NCBI GenBank assembly: GCA_038231815.1
Contig: JBBRKQ010000015.1
Coordinates: 1 to 57,037 of the forward strand
DNA: 57,037 nucleotides
Origin: CAILKP01 sp038231815
Lineage (GTDB): Bacteria > Planctomycetota > Phycisphaerae > Phycisphaerales > UBA1924
Direction: 5' to 3'
Positions 9,232-17,380 of this stretch are shown here, in pieces. The number at the start of each line of letters is the position of its first letter. The stretch's first letter is position 1. A program made the translations under genes and the position numbers. Below the pieces are notes generated by a model, which was not told the origin of the DNA, searched no databases, and saw only the letters and a list, made by a program, of their open reading frames with translations.

Positions 9232-10542
9232 ATGCGGTATTGTTTGCGTCATGTTGTCATCATCCTTGCCGTGCTGCTGGCGGTGTCGCTGGCGGGCGTG
9301 TCCCGGGCTGCCGGCATGCTCCACCCTGCGGTTCCAACCGTTGCGCTGGTAAAGATTCAGCCCGGCGGTAAGGTTGAAGTTACTCTCATTCATGATGCGC
9401 TGGCGTTTGCGCTGAACGATACCTCCGCCCGCATCAGTGATGCCCAGATGTACGCATTTCTGGCCGCACCGGCGGAGGAGATCAGTGAGGCGTGCGAGGA
9501 TGGGCGCAAGCGTCTTGTCATCGGACTGCGGCTTATGGCCGATGGTCAGCCGGTGAACCTCGAGATCAGCGAGTCTCCCACGCTAGCTTCGATCAACCAG
9601 TGGAAGATTGAACACCCGACCCTTCGCTTACCCTGCAAGTTGGAGTTCATCCTTGAGGGAACGCTGCCACCCGGCACCAAATCAGTCACATTCCGCTATC
9701 CCGAGATTCTCTCGGACCTTGTCATGCTTGTCGAGCGACCGGGCCTTGAGACCAGCGACTTTCCGTTGGCTCCGGCTGAGGTTTCTAACCCCATCGATGT
9801 GAGCATGGCTACCGCGCCGGCCCCCGCAGCAATTGCTCCGCAGGCTGGTGCGGTACAGGCGGCTGCTGCGCAGGCTGGTGCCGTACAAGAACCGGCTGAT
9901 GCAACCACACCAAAGGTTCGATCCACCGACTATGCCGGTGCTGTTTCCGGGTTCTGGAGCTACATCAAGTTCGGCTTCCGTCACATCATTCCAAAGGGTG
10001 CAGACCACGCGCTGTTCGTTCTGGGGTTGTTCCTGCTCAGCCCTCGCATCAAGCCCGTGTTGTGGCAAATCACCGCATTTACTGTCGCCCACACGCTCAC
10101 CCTCGCACTGACCACGCTGCACATCATCGGCATGCCCAGCAGTATTGTTGAGCCCATCATCGCCCTCTCCATCGCCTTCATTGGTATTGAGAATCTGCTG
10201 ACGACCAAGGTTCACCCGTGGCGGCCCGCGATCGCGTTCATCTTCGGGCTCGTTCACGGCATGGGTGTCGCCTCCGCGTTTGATGAAGTCGGCTTCACCC
10301 CCGGCCACCTCATTTCAAGCCTTGCCGCCTTTACCATCGGTGTGGAAGCAGGCCACCTCGCTGTCCTGGCCGCCGCGTTTGCGCTGCTGGCGTGGACCCG
10401 CGACAAAAAATGGTATCGCGCCCGCGTGGCCATTCCAATTTCAGTCGTGATCTCCATCGCCGCACTATTCTGGACGGTGCAGCGGGTGATGCCAGAAGGA
10501 CCGGGTGAGGCTGTTTCGGTGCGGCCGGTTTCTGAACACTAA
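9232..10542 (+). CDS. HupE/UreJ family membrane protein
   Basis: A 436-residue protein with an N-terminal export signal (residues 1-28), an extracytoplasmic beta-rich region to about 200, an Ala/Gln-rich linker with AGAVQ repeats, and a C-terminal polytopic domain of about six membrane helices. The membrane part carries the HupE-type signature GADHALFVLGLFLLSP and a later His-rich helix pair (VAHTLTLAL, GLVHGMGVAS). Members of this family are linked to nickel, cobalt or other metal uptake next to hydrogenase or urease genes, but many planctomycete versions have no such neighbours, as here. Start ambiguous: ATG at 9232 or GTG at 9223. It converges with the minus-strand peptidase gene 15 bases downstream. 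The substrate cannot be named. Confidence 0.8.
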   Translation: MRYCLRHVVIILAVLLAVSLAGVSRAAGMLHPAVPTVALVKIQPGGKVEVTLIHDALAFALNDTSARISDAQMYAFLAAPAEEISEACEDGRKRLVIGLRLMADGQPVNLEISESPTLASINQWKIEHPTLRLPCKLEFILEGTLPPGTKSVTFRYPEILSDLVMLVERPGLETSDFPLAPAEVSNPIDVSMATAPAPAAIAPQAGAVQAAAAQAGAVQEPADATTPKVRSTDYAGAVSGFWSYIKFGFRHIIPKGADHALFVLGLFLLSPRIKPVLWQITAFTVAHTLTLALTTLHIIGMPSSIVEPIIALSIAFIGIENLLTTKVHPWRPAIAFIFGLVHGMGVASAFDEVGFTPGHLISSLAAFTIGVEAGHLAVLAAAFALLAWTRDKKWYRARVAIPISVVISIAALFWTVQRVMPEGPGEAVSVRPVSEH

Positions 10543-10557
10543 GGCAAGCCGCCTCGG

Positions 10558-11403
10558 TCATTTCTTTGCTGGCTTCTCAGTTTTTTCTGTCGCATCCGGT
10601 GAGGATGGAGCGCCGGCCTTGACAAACTCGGCCCACAGTTCATCGATGCTCTTGCCGGTGAGGTCATTAAAAATTGTTGCATCCGCGTTGCCTGCTCTTA
10701 GTTTCGCATTCAGCTTGCGAACGATGGCCGGGTCATAGGCCTTGCTCATCCAACCCAGAAACGCCGCGGTCGTGCGGTACGCATCCCGGTAGGAGGCCTT
10801 TTTCGTGTCAATCTGGCTTTGCTTTACGTGCGGCTCAAACTTCCAGAAGCGGATGTAGTCGGCGATCCCCTCGGTCAGCCAGCCCAGATTCTCCTTCTGG
10901 CCGGGATAGGCCTGGACGATGTGTGTAAGTTCGTGGACCATCATGCCAAGGTCATCGGTGTGGTCACGCACATAGGGTGCGCTGACGCTGATGTTGTCTC
11001 CACCCGCCGCGGCGGGAGCTGCCATCTTTTTCTTAAATACAATTTTCATCGTCTCGCGGGGTTTGAAGCCCTCGCTGTCAAGCTCGGCCACAATCTTTGG
11101 GTACCACAATTCGCACAGCGCTTTGGCTTTTTCGCCCCACGGGGCCAGGTCCTCAGCTTGGCTGCTGTCAATGGTGATCGCCAGCTTTGATTCGGCTTTG
11201 CCCTGTTCGTTTTTCGTTGCCGCGGCGGGTGGCGTTACGGCGGGTGGCGTTACGGTTGGATTCGACCCGGGAGATTCCGGCACCGTTTGGGGCGTTGCAG
11301 CGGGAATGTCGGTGGTGGGCTTGGGGGTGGCAATCGGTTCTGTAGGAGCGGGCTGCAACACAATGGTCGCAGACAGAAACAGCGCAGTGGCAAATATTGG
11401 CAT
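10558..11403 (-). CDS. Exported basic secretory protein (BSP) family metallopeptidase-like protein
   Basis: A 281-residue protein with a short N-terminal hydrophobic segment (PIFATALFLSATIVL), a Pro/Thr-rich linker to about residue 65, and a catalytic-type domain. That domain has the zinc motif HELTH (157-161) followed by GWLTEGIADYIR, the HExxH...E arrangement of the 'peptidase of plants and bacteria' (BSP) family. The C-terminal helices (TAAFLGWMSKAYD, LTGKSIDELWAEF) also match that family. Proteolysis itself has not been proven for most members. ATG at 11403 is used; an in-frame TTG lies two codons upstream. It is transcribed away from the dockerin protein's terminator. Confidence 0.85.
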   Translation of the reverse strand: MPIFATALFLSATIVLQPAPTEPIATPKPTTDIPAATPQTVPESPGSNPTVTPPAVTPPAAATKNEQGKAESKLAITIDSSQAEDLAPWGEKAKALCELWYPKIVAELDSEGFKPRETMKIVFKKKMAAPAAAGGDNISVSAPYVRDHTDDLGMMVHELTHIVQAYPGQKENLGWLTEGIADYIRFWKFEPHVKQSQIDTKKASYRDAYRTTAAFLGWMSKAYDPAIVRKLNAKLRAGNADATIFNDLTGKSIDELWAEFVKAGAPSSPDATEKTEKPAKK

Positions 11404-11545
11404 TGCCAAGCGTAGATGACTGCAACGACCTGCCTTGTACCGTACTCACAGAATGGCCCGGCATCCTAATTTGTGCGCACGCCGTGGCTCAGCATTGGTT
11501 TGCGGGACGATGGTTTTAGATGGGTGCAGCCCATGGATCCGGGCC

Positions 11546-11579
11546 AAAAAGAAGGCGACTCCGCTTTCGCGGAGTCGCC
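11546..11579 (-). terminator. Rho-independent terminator of the PstS-dockerin gene
   Basis: Read on the minus strand this is an 11-bp perfect stem GGCGACTCCGC / GCGGAGTCGCC closed by a GAAA tetraloop and followed by TTCTTTTT. It lies 49 bases past the TAA of the gene at 11628-14429. One of the clearest terminators in the window. Confidence 0.95.
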
Positions 11580-11627
11580 CGTGTTGTACTCGGAATTCTG
11601 CTGGCTCAGATCCGCCAGCAGTCAGTT

Positions 11628-14429
11628 TTAGCAGCCCGCGCCGAAGGCGTTGATGAACGCGACGAAGTCGTTTCCGTCCACGATGCCGTCCGGGCCACCG
11701 GTGGGGCCACCGGCAACATCGGCAAGCGGGTCGCTCGCGCCGAAGGCGTTGATGAACGCGACGAAGTCGTTGCCGTCGACGATTCCGTCCGGGCCACCGG
11801 TGGGGCCACCAGCGAGGTCTGCCAGGCAAACAACCGGGGGATTCAGGATGGCATTTAGGATGTCAAAGTCGGCCTGCGTGATCAGGCCGTCACCGTTCAG
11901 GTCGCCACGAGCCCAGCCACCGGCGGTGTTCAGGTTCATGCTGATGATCGCCAGATCGGCGGCGTTCACTTGCCCATCGAGGTTCACATCGCCCATGCTG
12001 GTGCCCAAGATGGTCAGCAGCTCGGTGATGTCGGTGATGTCCACGATCAGGTCACCGTTCATGTCAGCCGAGAGATCGAAGGTCGCGGCCTGAGCGAGGT
12101 TGGTCCAGGAAACCTGGCCGCTGATGGCGGTGGCGTTGCGGGCGAATTGAGCGAACACGAAGTCGATGTCGAAGGCGTTGATGACGCCGTCGTTGCCGAC
12201 TGGAGCCCAGCCACGGGCGTTGGCGCCGGAGGGGCCGGCCACATCGCCACGGCTTGCGCCGAGGGTGTAAGCCGCACCGGTGGCCAGCGTGGTGCCAAAG
12301 AAGTTGTTGGTGCCGGTGAGGGTGTTCCACTGGGTGTCAACGGCGATGAAGCCAGCCTTGCGGTCGAGCTTGCCAGCATTCGGACCGGTGGTGGCGATGG
12401 CCAGACCATCTGCGAAGTAGCGCACATCGGCCGCGGTGAACGAGCCATCAACATCGAAGTCGCCGAGGATCTCGATGCAGGCATCACCGGAGGCGGCGCC
12501 GGCGATGGAGCCGGTGCCCGCGGGGGCGGTCCAGGTGGTGCCGCCGTTGCGTGAGCTGTACGCCCGCATCATTTGGGCGGTGTCGTTGATGTTGCGGAGG
12601 CCGTTACCGTCAAAGTCACCGGCGATTTTGTTGCGAAGGGGCAGGTTGGCGCCGAAGGCCAGTGATGCACCGCTTTGGGTGATATAGCTTGCACCGTTGG
12701 CCACGCCGTCGGTGTAGACCACACCGGTGGTGCGGGTGGGCACGCGGCCAGCGTGTGAGAAGTCGGTAGTGCCGTAGCGGCCGTTGGCGTACACGCTGTT
12801 GCCCAGTGTGTAGCTCTGCACGCCAGCGCTCAGGTTGGGGTTGGCGACCAGGGTGGTGGCTTCCAGCGCGGAGGGGATGAGGTTCAAAGCCGAGGTGAGT
12901 GTGAACTGCGTCGCTGCGAACTCGCCGGGCATGCCGAGGTTGCCGACATCGCTCGGAACGGAGATGAAGTTTGCAATTGAGCGGATGGTGTTGTTCAGGT
13001 ACGCGGCCGCGGCGATGTTGGTCATGCGCGGGGTTGTAAGGCCTTGGCCACCGAGGACAGCGGGCTCGGCGTTGGGATCACCGATGGTGGCCAGCACGGC
13101 CGGGCCACCGAGGACCCAGTTGTTGCCGCCGTTGGCCAGCACGTTGGTGCCGATGATGCTGGCGACCGTTGGCCGCACGAAGGTGGTGCTGCCGGTGTAA
13201 ATATCGTTGCGGACTGAGGGAATCTCAACTGGGTTCTGGTTGCCGCTGGTGTTGAGCAGCCAGTTTTGGCCAGAACCGGTGCCGACGCCGCGCTCGCCGC
13301 CGAGGTAGGCGACGGCCAGACGGGCGTTACGCATGGTGGCTTCGACACCGCCGGTGGCGTTTTTGTTGGTTGAGGTGAAGGCGATGCCGACGTTGTTGTT
13401 AACGGTCAGGGTTGACTCGCCACCGACGTTGTCACCGACGGTCCAGGATGGATCAAGGCCAAGGTTGTTTGACCAGGCGTTGCGGGTGCCCGAGCCAGCC
13501 GAGCGGGTGACGATGGTGAGGTTCTCGCCGGTGATGGTGCGGCCGGTGACGAACATGTGACGCATCTCGGTCATCGTCAGTTGCGTGATGCCGGTACCCT
13601 GGTTGACGACCGGCACGATGACGGCGTAGGACAGTGGGGTATCAAAGATGGTGTTGGTGGTTGCGGAGGCGGGGTTGCCGTTGTAAATAGACCGGCTGCC
13701 GAGCAAGGCCAGATCGTTGGGGAGGTTGGCAAAGCCCGTCAGGGTGCCCTGGCGGTTGACGGAGCGGCGGGGATTGGTGCCGTAACCGGGCAACTGGGGA
13801 CGGTCGTTGAACTGGGGGGTACCGGCAGTCTGCACGGCCCAGGTGGTGGGGATGTCCAGCGGGGCGACATCGATACGGGTTGCGCCACCGGATGAGGTAC
13901 CGGCGGAGGCCCATAGGGCTAGTGATGCGGAGGTGGTGAGGTCAGCAGTGTATGGCGCTCCGCCCGGATTGCCGAGGTTGTACACGCCGGTGTCGGCACC
14001 CGAGGCGATGTAGGTGACTCGGTTCTGGTAGGCAGTCGTCGCGTCACCGAGCACGCCGGCGGATGGGCGCTGGCCGATGATGCCCGCGGCGTTGCCGTCG
14101 TTGCCGGTGGCGGAGAAGGGTGAGCCGAATTGGATGAGTTCCTTCAGGCCGTTGACCGAACCGGTCACGCGGTACTGGATGATCCACTTCAGGGCTGGAG
14201 AGAATGTGCCGCCGCTGGTGGTGGTGGCGAGCTGCTGAATACCGGAGCCGAGGCTTCCGGAGATGCCGTTGGCGTCGACATCGATGAAATCGTTGGTTGA
14301 TGCTGGGGAGCGGACGTAGTTCTCAAGCAATGAAGCGCCGGAGATGTTGATGACGCTGGGCTGGGCCAGCGCGGAAGTTGCGGCGAGGCCGCAGACGGTG
14401 ACTAGGCCAAGAACGTTTGAAGCTTTCAT
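11628..14429 (-). CDS. Secreted PstS-like substrate-binding protein with C-terminal dockerin repeats
   Basis: A 933-residue exported protein; the signal peptide ends near ATSALA (about residue 22). The N-terminal 500 residues resemble periplasmic phosphate-binding proteins: an INISGASLLENY opening, MTEMRHMFVTGRTITGENL, and the ligand-loop-like TRSAGSGTRNAW. The last 300 residues hold several dockerin/EF-hand-like segments (DFDGNGLRNINDTA, DMNGDLIVDITDITE, DVNLDGQVNAADL, DLNGDGLITQADF), then two tandem 33-residue units ending VDGNDFVAFINAFGA, with terminal Gly-Cys. ATG at 14429 is preceded by AAGAGAGA; the longer open frame lacks a signal peptide. A binding-protein fold fused to dockerins suggests surface display rather than an ABC transporter partner, and no pst genes are nearby. 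Ligand unknown; phosphate is only a family-level guess. Confidence 0.82.
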   Translation of the reverse strand: MKASNVLGLVTVCGLAATSALAQPSVINISGASLLENYVRSPASTNDFIDVDANGISGSLGSGIQQLATTTSGGTFSPALKWIIQYRVTGSVNGLKELIQFGSPFSATGNDGNAAGIIGQRPSAGVLGDATTAYQNRVTYIASGADTGVYNLGNPGGAPYTADLTTSASLALWASAGTSSGGATRIDVAPLDIPTTWAVQTAGTPQFNDRPQLPGYGTNPRRSVNRQGTLTGFANLPNDLALLGSRSIYNGNPASATTNTIFDTPLSYAVIVPVVNQGTGITQLTMTEMRHMFVTGRTITGENLTIVTRSAGSGTRNAWSNNLGLDPSWTVGDNVGGESTLTVNNNVGIAFTSTNKNATGGVEATMRNARLAVAYLGGERGVGTGSGQNWLLNTSGNQNPVEIPSVRNDIYTGSTTFVRPTVASIIGTNVLANGGNNWVLGGPAVLATIGDPNAEPAVLGGQGLTTPRMTNIAAAAYLNNTIRSIANFISVPSDVGNLGMPGEFAATQFTLTSALNLIPSALEATTLVANPNLSAGVQSYTLGNSVYANGRYGTTDFSHAGRVPTRTTGVVYTDGVANGASYITQSGASLAFGANLPLRNKIAGDFDGNGLRNINDTAQMMRAYSSRNGGTTWTAPAGTGSIAGAASGDACIEILGDFDVDGSFTAADVRYFADGLAIATTGPNAGKLDRKAGFIAVDTQWNTLTGTNNFFGTTLATGAAYTLGASRGDVAGPSGANARGWAPVGNDGVINAFDIDFVFAQFARNATAISGQVSWTNLAQAATFDLSADMNGDLIVDITDITELLTILGTSMGDVNLDGQVNAADLAIISMNLNTAGGWARGDLNGDGLITQADFDILNAILNPPVVCLADLAGGPTGGPDGIVDGNDFVAFINAFGASDPLADVAGGPTGGPDGIVDGNDFVAFINAFGAGC
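11641..11838 (-). repeat. Two 99-bp tandem repeats encoding dockerin-like tail units
   Basis: Copies at 11641-11739 and 11740-11838 have a 99-bp period (33 codons). The first 71 bases of each differ at about three positions; the remainder diverges. They encode the last two GGPTGGPDGIVDGNDF units of the PstS-like protein, so recent duplication is likely. Confidence 0.9.
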
Positions 14430-14792
14430 ATTGAATCTCTCTTTTCTGGGCCCGGTCGCTGTGCATGCACGCGCCAAGCAGGATTTCACCGGTGGTGGAG
14501 CGCGGACCATCCGCGCCACGGTTCACCGCGTTTACAAGGTCTTCGCCAGAATGCAACATGCACGGTGGCGCAGGGGTTTTAAAAGTCTCTACTTCCTGAC
14601 AACGCCTGCCCCGCGCGGTAGCGCGAAACAAGCAAACGTGCTGAATACTGGCTTAAGGCGTCAGAAGCTCGCCATGAAACTCTGCCCGCTGACTATTTCC
14701 TTCTGTCACGACCAGGTCCTTCTCAGGAGCCCCGGCAGAAGCCCGATCGGCGGCGAGAATTCTCTGCTTTTGAGTATAAATGAGGGGTTGAA
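14430..14792. other. Intergenic region between prepilin-type gene and PstS-dockerin gene
   Basis: 363 bases with no supported gene. It is the leader of the minus-strand PstS-dockerin gene. A TTGTCA word on the minus strand followed by TTAAAA has too short a spacer to call a promoter, and a small GC-rich hairpin (CGCGC/GCGCG) lacks a good T tract. Confidence 0.5.
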
Positions 14793-15821
14793 TCAGGGGG
14801 TGGTCATGTCAACACGGTTGTCGCCGGTGATGCTCCAGAACTTGTCGCCCCACTTCTTAGCTTGGATGGACTGCCAGAGCGTCATCTGCTCGACGTGACC
14901 ATCGACAAAGGCGAACTGAGCGCCGCCGCCGAACTTGTCCTTGTTGGGCTGCTGACGGCCGACGATGTTGATGGGTGACCCGGTCTCGCCATCAACTACA
15001 CCGTTGAAGTCTCCATTGACTGGCAGGATGTCTGCCTCGGTCGGGTATTTGAACCGGCCGTTTCCAACACCGGCAAAGCCGGTGGGCTCTTGGTAAGGCT
15101 CGTTGGCTGGAGCCGAGATGCCGAAGAACGGCGTTACGGGGCGGTGGCTCTTGATGATGCCTTCACCGGTCTTCATGCTGGCCCAGCCCTGCTTGTAGAG
15201 CATTTCGGTAACCAGAATGGTCTTGGATGGGGAGGAAACCACCGCATCGCGTACGAGAACGTTCTTTCGCTGCTCGGTCGTGTTGAACTTGTTGCGTGGG
15301 AACAGAGCGCCGTTGCCGATGAATGCGATGCGCTTGACCTGCCGATCCTGCGGGGAAGCTGATGGTGTGGACCCGCCGCTGTCGTTACGCTGGCCAGACT
15401 CCCAATCGTCGCTGCTGGTTCCGGGATTTGTGCGTGGCGCGCCGCCCTTGGTGGGCACAAATGGGCTGGTGAATGCATCTTCCGGAGCCTCGCCCGTGCC
15501 AAACAGTGCATAGGACCAGTGCACATAGCCGTTGGATGGGTTGGGGTTTGTGCCCTGCTGATCAGCCATGCGCCATTCCAAGCTGGTTGCATCCTTGCCG
15601 TAGACGTAGTGGGGCGGGAACAAGCCCTGATTTTGGGCGGTGTAGCTGGCAACGCCCAAGGCGACCTGCCTGGCGTTGTTTGCCGTTTGGGTGGCGCGAG
15701 CCGCGTTACGGGCTCCGGCCAGTGATGGAAGCAGGATGCCCACCAGAAGCGCGATAATCGCGATCACGACGAGTAGTTCGATAAGGGTGAAGCCCCGTTG
15801 GCGGATGTTGCTGCGGTCCAT
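14793..15821 (-). CDS. Type II secretion pseudopilin-like protein (prepilin-type N-terminus, DUF1559-like)
   Basis: A 342-residue protein with a class III prepilin signal: MDRSNIRQRG | FTLIELLVVIAIIALLVG, predicted to be cut after Gly10, with N-methylated Phe11 and conserved Glu at +5, followed by a single long hydrophobic helix. The C-terminal part carries GGGAQFAFVDGHVEQMTLW, close to the planctomycete H-X9-DG domain, although Phe stands where His is usual. Such proteins are numerous in Planctomycetes and are thought to be extracellular or pilus-like; individual roles are unknown. CAGGA lies 9 bases before the ATG. It precedes the PstS-dockerin gene on the same strand with a 363-base gap, so the two may be expressed together, though separately promoted. 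Confidence 0.87.
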   Translation of the reverse strand: MDRSNIRQRGFTLIELLVVIAIIALLVGILLPSLAGARNAARATQTANNARQVALGVASYTAQNQGLFPPHYVYGKDATSLEWRMADQQGTNPNPSNGYVHWSYALFGTGEAPEDAFTSPFVPTKGGAPRTNPGTSSDDWESGQRNDSGGSTPSASPQDRQVKRIAFIGNGALFPRNKFNTTEQRKNVLVRDAVVSSPSKTILVTEMLYKQGWASMKTGEGIIKSHRPVTPFFGISAPANEPYQEPTGFAGVGNGRFKYPTEADILPVNGDFNGVVDGETGSPINIVGRQQPNKDKFGGGAQFAFVDGHVEQMTLWQSIQAKKWGDKFWSITGDNRVDMTTP

Positions 15822-16132
15822 GTCTAAAAGTCCTGTGCCAGTGTGAAAAGTGCCAAGTGAACAGAAAATCTCTCGTCTCCTCCTGACTGCAACAGCCTAA
15901 TCAGTTGGGTTGCGAAAGTCGCCCGGTCAATGTTGAACGTTGCGCAAAGACGATGCAAATGAATGGGGCGTTTACTTGGCGATAGGGTTTACACCAAACG
16001 CCGTGTTATGAAACGATGTTCATTTGGTTAAGAACAGCAGCGACAGCTTTTTCTTGCTGGTCTTTTGCACCGCTCTTGCCAGTTGTTGCACCGCGGCACC
16101 CTGATTCAAACTCTTCCACCCGGAGGAATTTT
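15822..16132. other. Intergenic region upstream of prepilin-type gene
   Basis: 311 bases without a recognisable gene between the MBL-fold hydrolase stop and the prepilin-type gene start, both on the minus strand. It must contain the prepilin promoter; a minus-strand TTGACC word is present, but no matching -10 element at normal spacing was found. Confidence 0.5.
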
Positions 16133-17269
16133 CTAATTCATCTTCCGCAGCAGCACCACCTGGCCCACACCGGGGCTGACCAGTCTTGGCTCGGTGCGGA
16201 TTGACTCTGCGCCGACCTGCGATGTTTCGCCGGTGATCGTGCTTTGCTGCCCGGCCGCGGCAAGCAGCCGCTCCATGGGTTCGCCCATTGGTTCATCAGA
16301 GAGACGAAAGGTGGAGTGGTGCACTGGGAGGAGCCACCGGACACCGGCGGCTCGAGCCATGGCCATCACTTGCTCCGGGTCGGCGTGTGCATCAATCCAC
16401 GGCCGGTACGCCCCGATCCCGAAGATGCCGAGCTGCACGGGGCCAAGGGCATCAAACGCATCGGTGTGTCCGCTGTCACCGGCAAAGAGCACGCGTTCTC
16501 CGGCGGCATCAAGCACGTAGCTTGAGAATTGCCGGTGCCGGTCCCACGCGGTGCGCGCACCCCAGTGCGCGGGCTTCATTGCTCGCAGTCGCAGGCCTGA
16601 TACTTCGGTAGTGCTGCCCCAAGGCAGTTCCATCACATCGCCAAATCCGCGGGGTATCAGCCCGGCCGTTCCTTTGGCGGTCACTACCCGGACTGATGGG
16701 CGGGCAAGTCTGCGCAGCGTTGGCTTGTCTAAGTGGTCAAAGTGCGCGTGGCTGACCAGGATCAGATCAATCGGTGGGAGCGTGTCGGGATCTGCGGCGG
16801 GGTCGCCCTGGCGGTGTGGACCGACAACCAGCGGCCCCACCCGTACGCCGATGCGGTGCGACAGCACAGGGTCAGTCAGCACAGTCATGCCGCCGATTCG
16901 CATAAGCACCGTGCAGTGCCCCAGCCATGAGACCATACTGACCCCGCCTCCATCAGATTGTGCGGCCGGTTCACTGGCGATTGCCTCGGCCCAGCGTTCG
17001 GCCAATGTTGGTGCGGCGGTACCGGTGATGGCGACGATGTCTTTGGTGAGCCTTGCCAAGCCCGCTTGTGACCGGACTGAGGCAACGACATCCTGTGGGT
17101 ACCTTCCCATCGCGGAGCGAGCCGCCATGGCGAGCGTTGCGAGCCGGCTCATGACCTTGCGTGGCGCGGGTAATCCTACGTTAGCAGCAGGTTGCGCTGC
17201 CGGATCAGGCGCTCCGGCAACGGGCGGGAGAGCAAACTTTTGAGATTCAGAATCGCCTGTAGTTGCCAT
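16133..17269 (-). CDS. MBL-fold metallo-hydrolase (UlaG/NAPE-PLD-like)
   Basis: A 378-residue cytoplasmic-looking enzyme of the metallo-beta-lactamase fold. The metal site is intact: HAHFDHLD (174-181), a downstream His in AHWGAR, GDSGHTD, and PVHHSTF near the C-terminus. The opening of the domain (VSWLGHCTVLMRIGGMTVLTDPVLS) and the AHWGARTAWDRHRQFSSYVL segment are typical of the subgroup that includes bacterial homologues of N-acylphosphatidylethanolamine phospholipase D and UlaG lactonases. The first 105 residues are Ala/Pro-rich and helical, outside the core. Cardiolipin synthase lies 111 bases upstream on the same strand, so a lipid-related substrate is possible (inference). Confidence 0.85.
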   Translation of the reverse strand: MATTGDSESQKFALPPVAGAPDPAAQPAANVGLPAPRKVMSRLATLAMAARSAMGRYPQDVVASVRSQAGLARLTKDIVAITGTAAPTLAERWAEAIASEPAAQSDGGGVSMVSWLGHCTVLMRIGGMTVLTDPVLSHRIGVRVGPLVVGPHRQGDPAADPDTLPPIDLILVSHAHFDHLDKPTLRRLARPSVRVVTAKGTAGLIPRGFGDVMELPWGSTTEVSGLRLRAMKPAHWGARTAWDRHRQFSSYVLDAAGERVLFAGDSGHTDAFDALGPVQLGIFGIGAYRPWIDAHADPEQVMAMARAAGVRWLLPVHHSTFRLSDEPMGEPMERLLAAAGQQSTITGETSQVGAESIRTEPRLVSPGVGQVVLLRKMN

Positions 17270-17380
17270 TGGTTATCCAGTAGCGTCCATCAACATCACA
17301 CTGCATCCGTTCATCTAGGCTGCTGCCTGACCGCCACTCTGTTGGCTCTGAGTGCTTTGCGCTTCCATTTCTTCGTGGTT

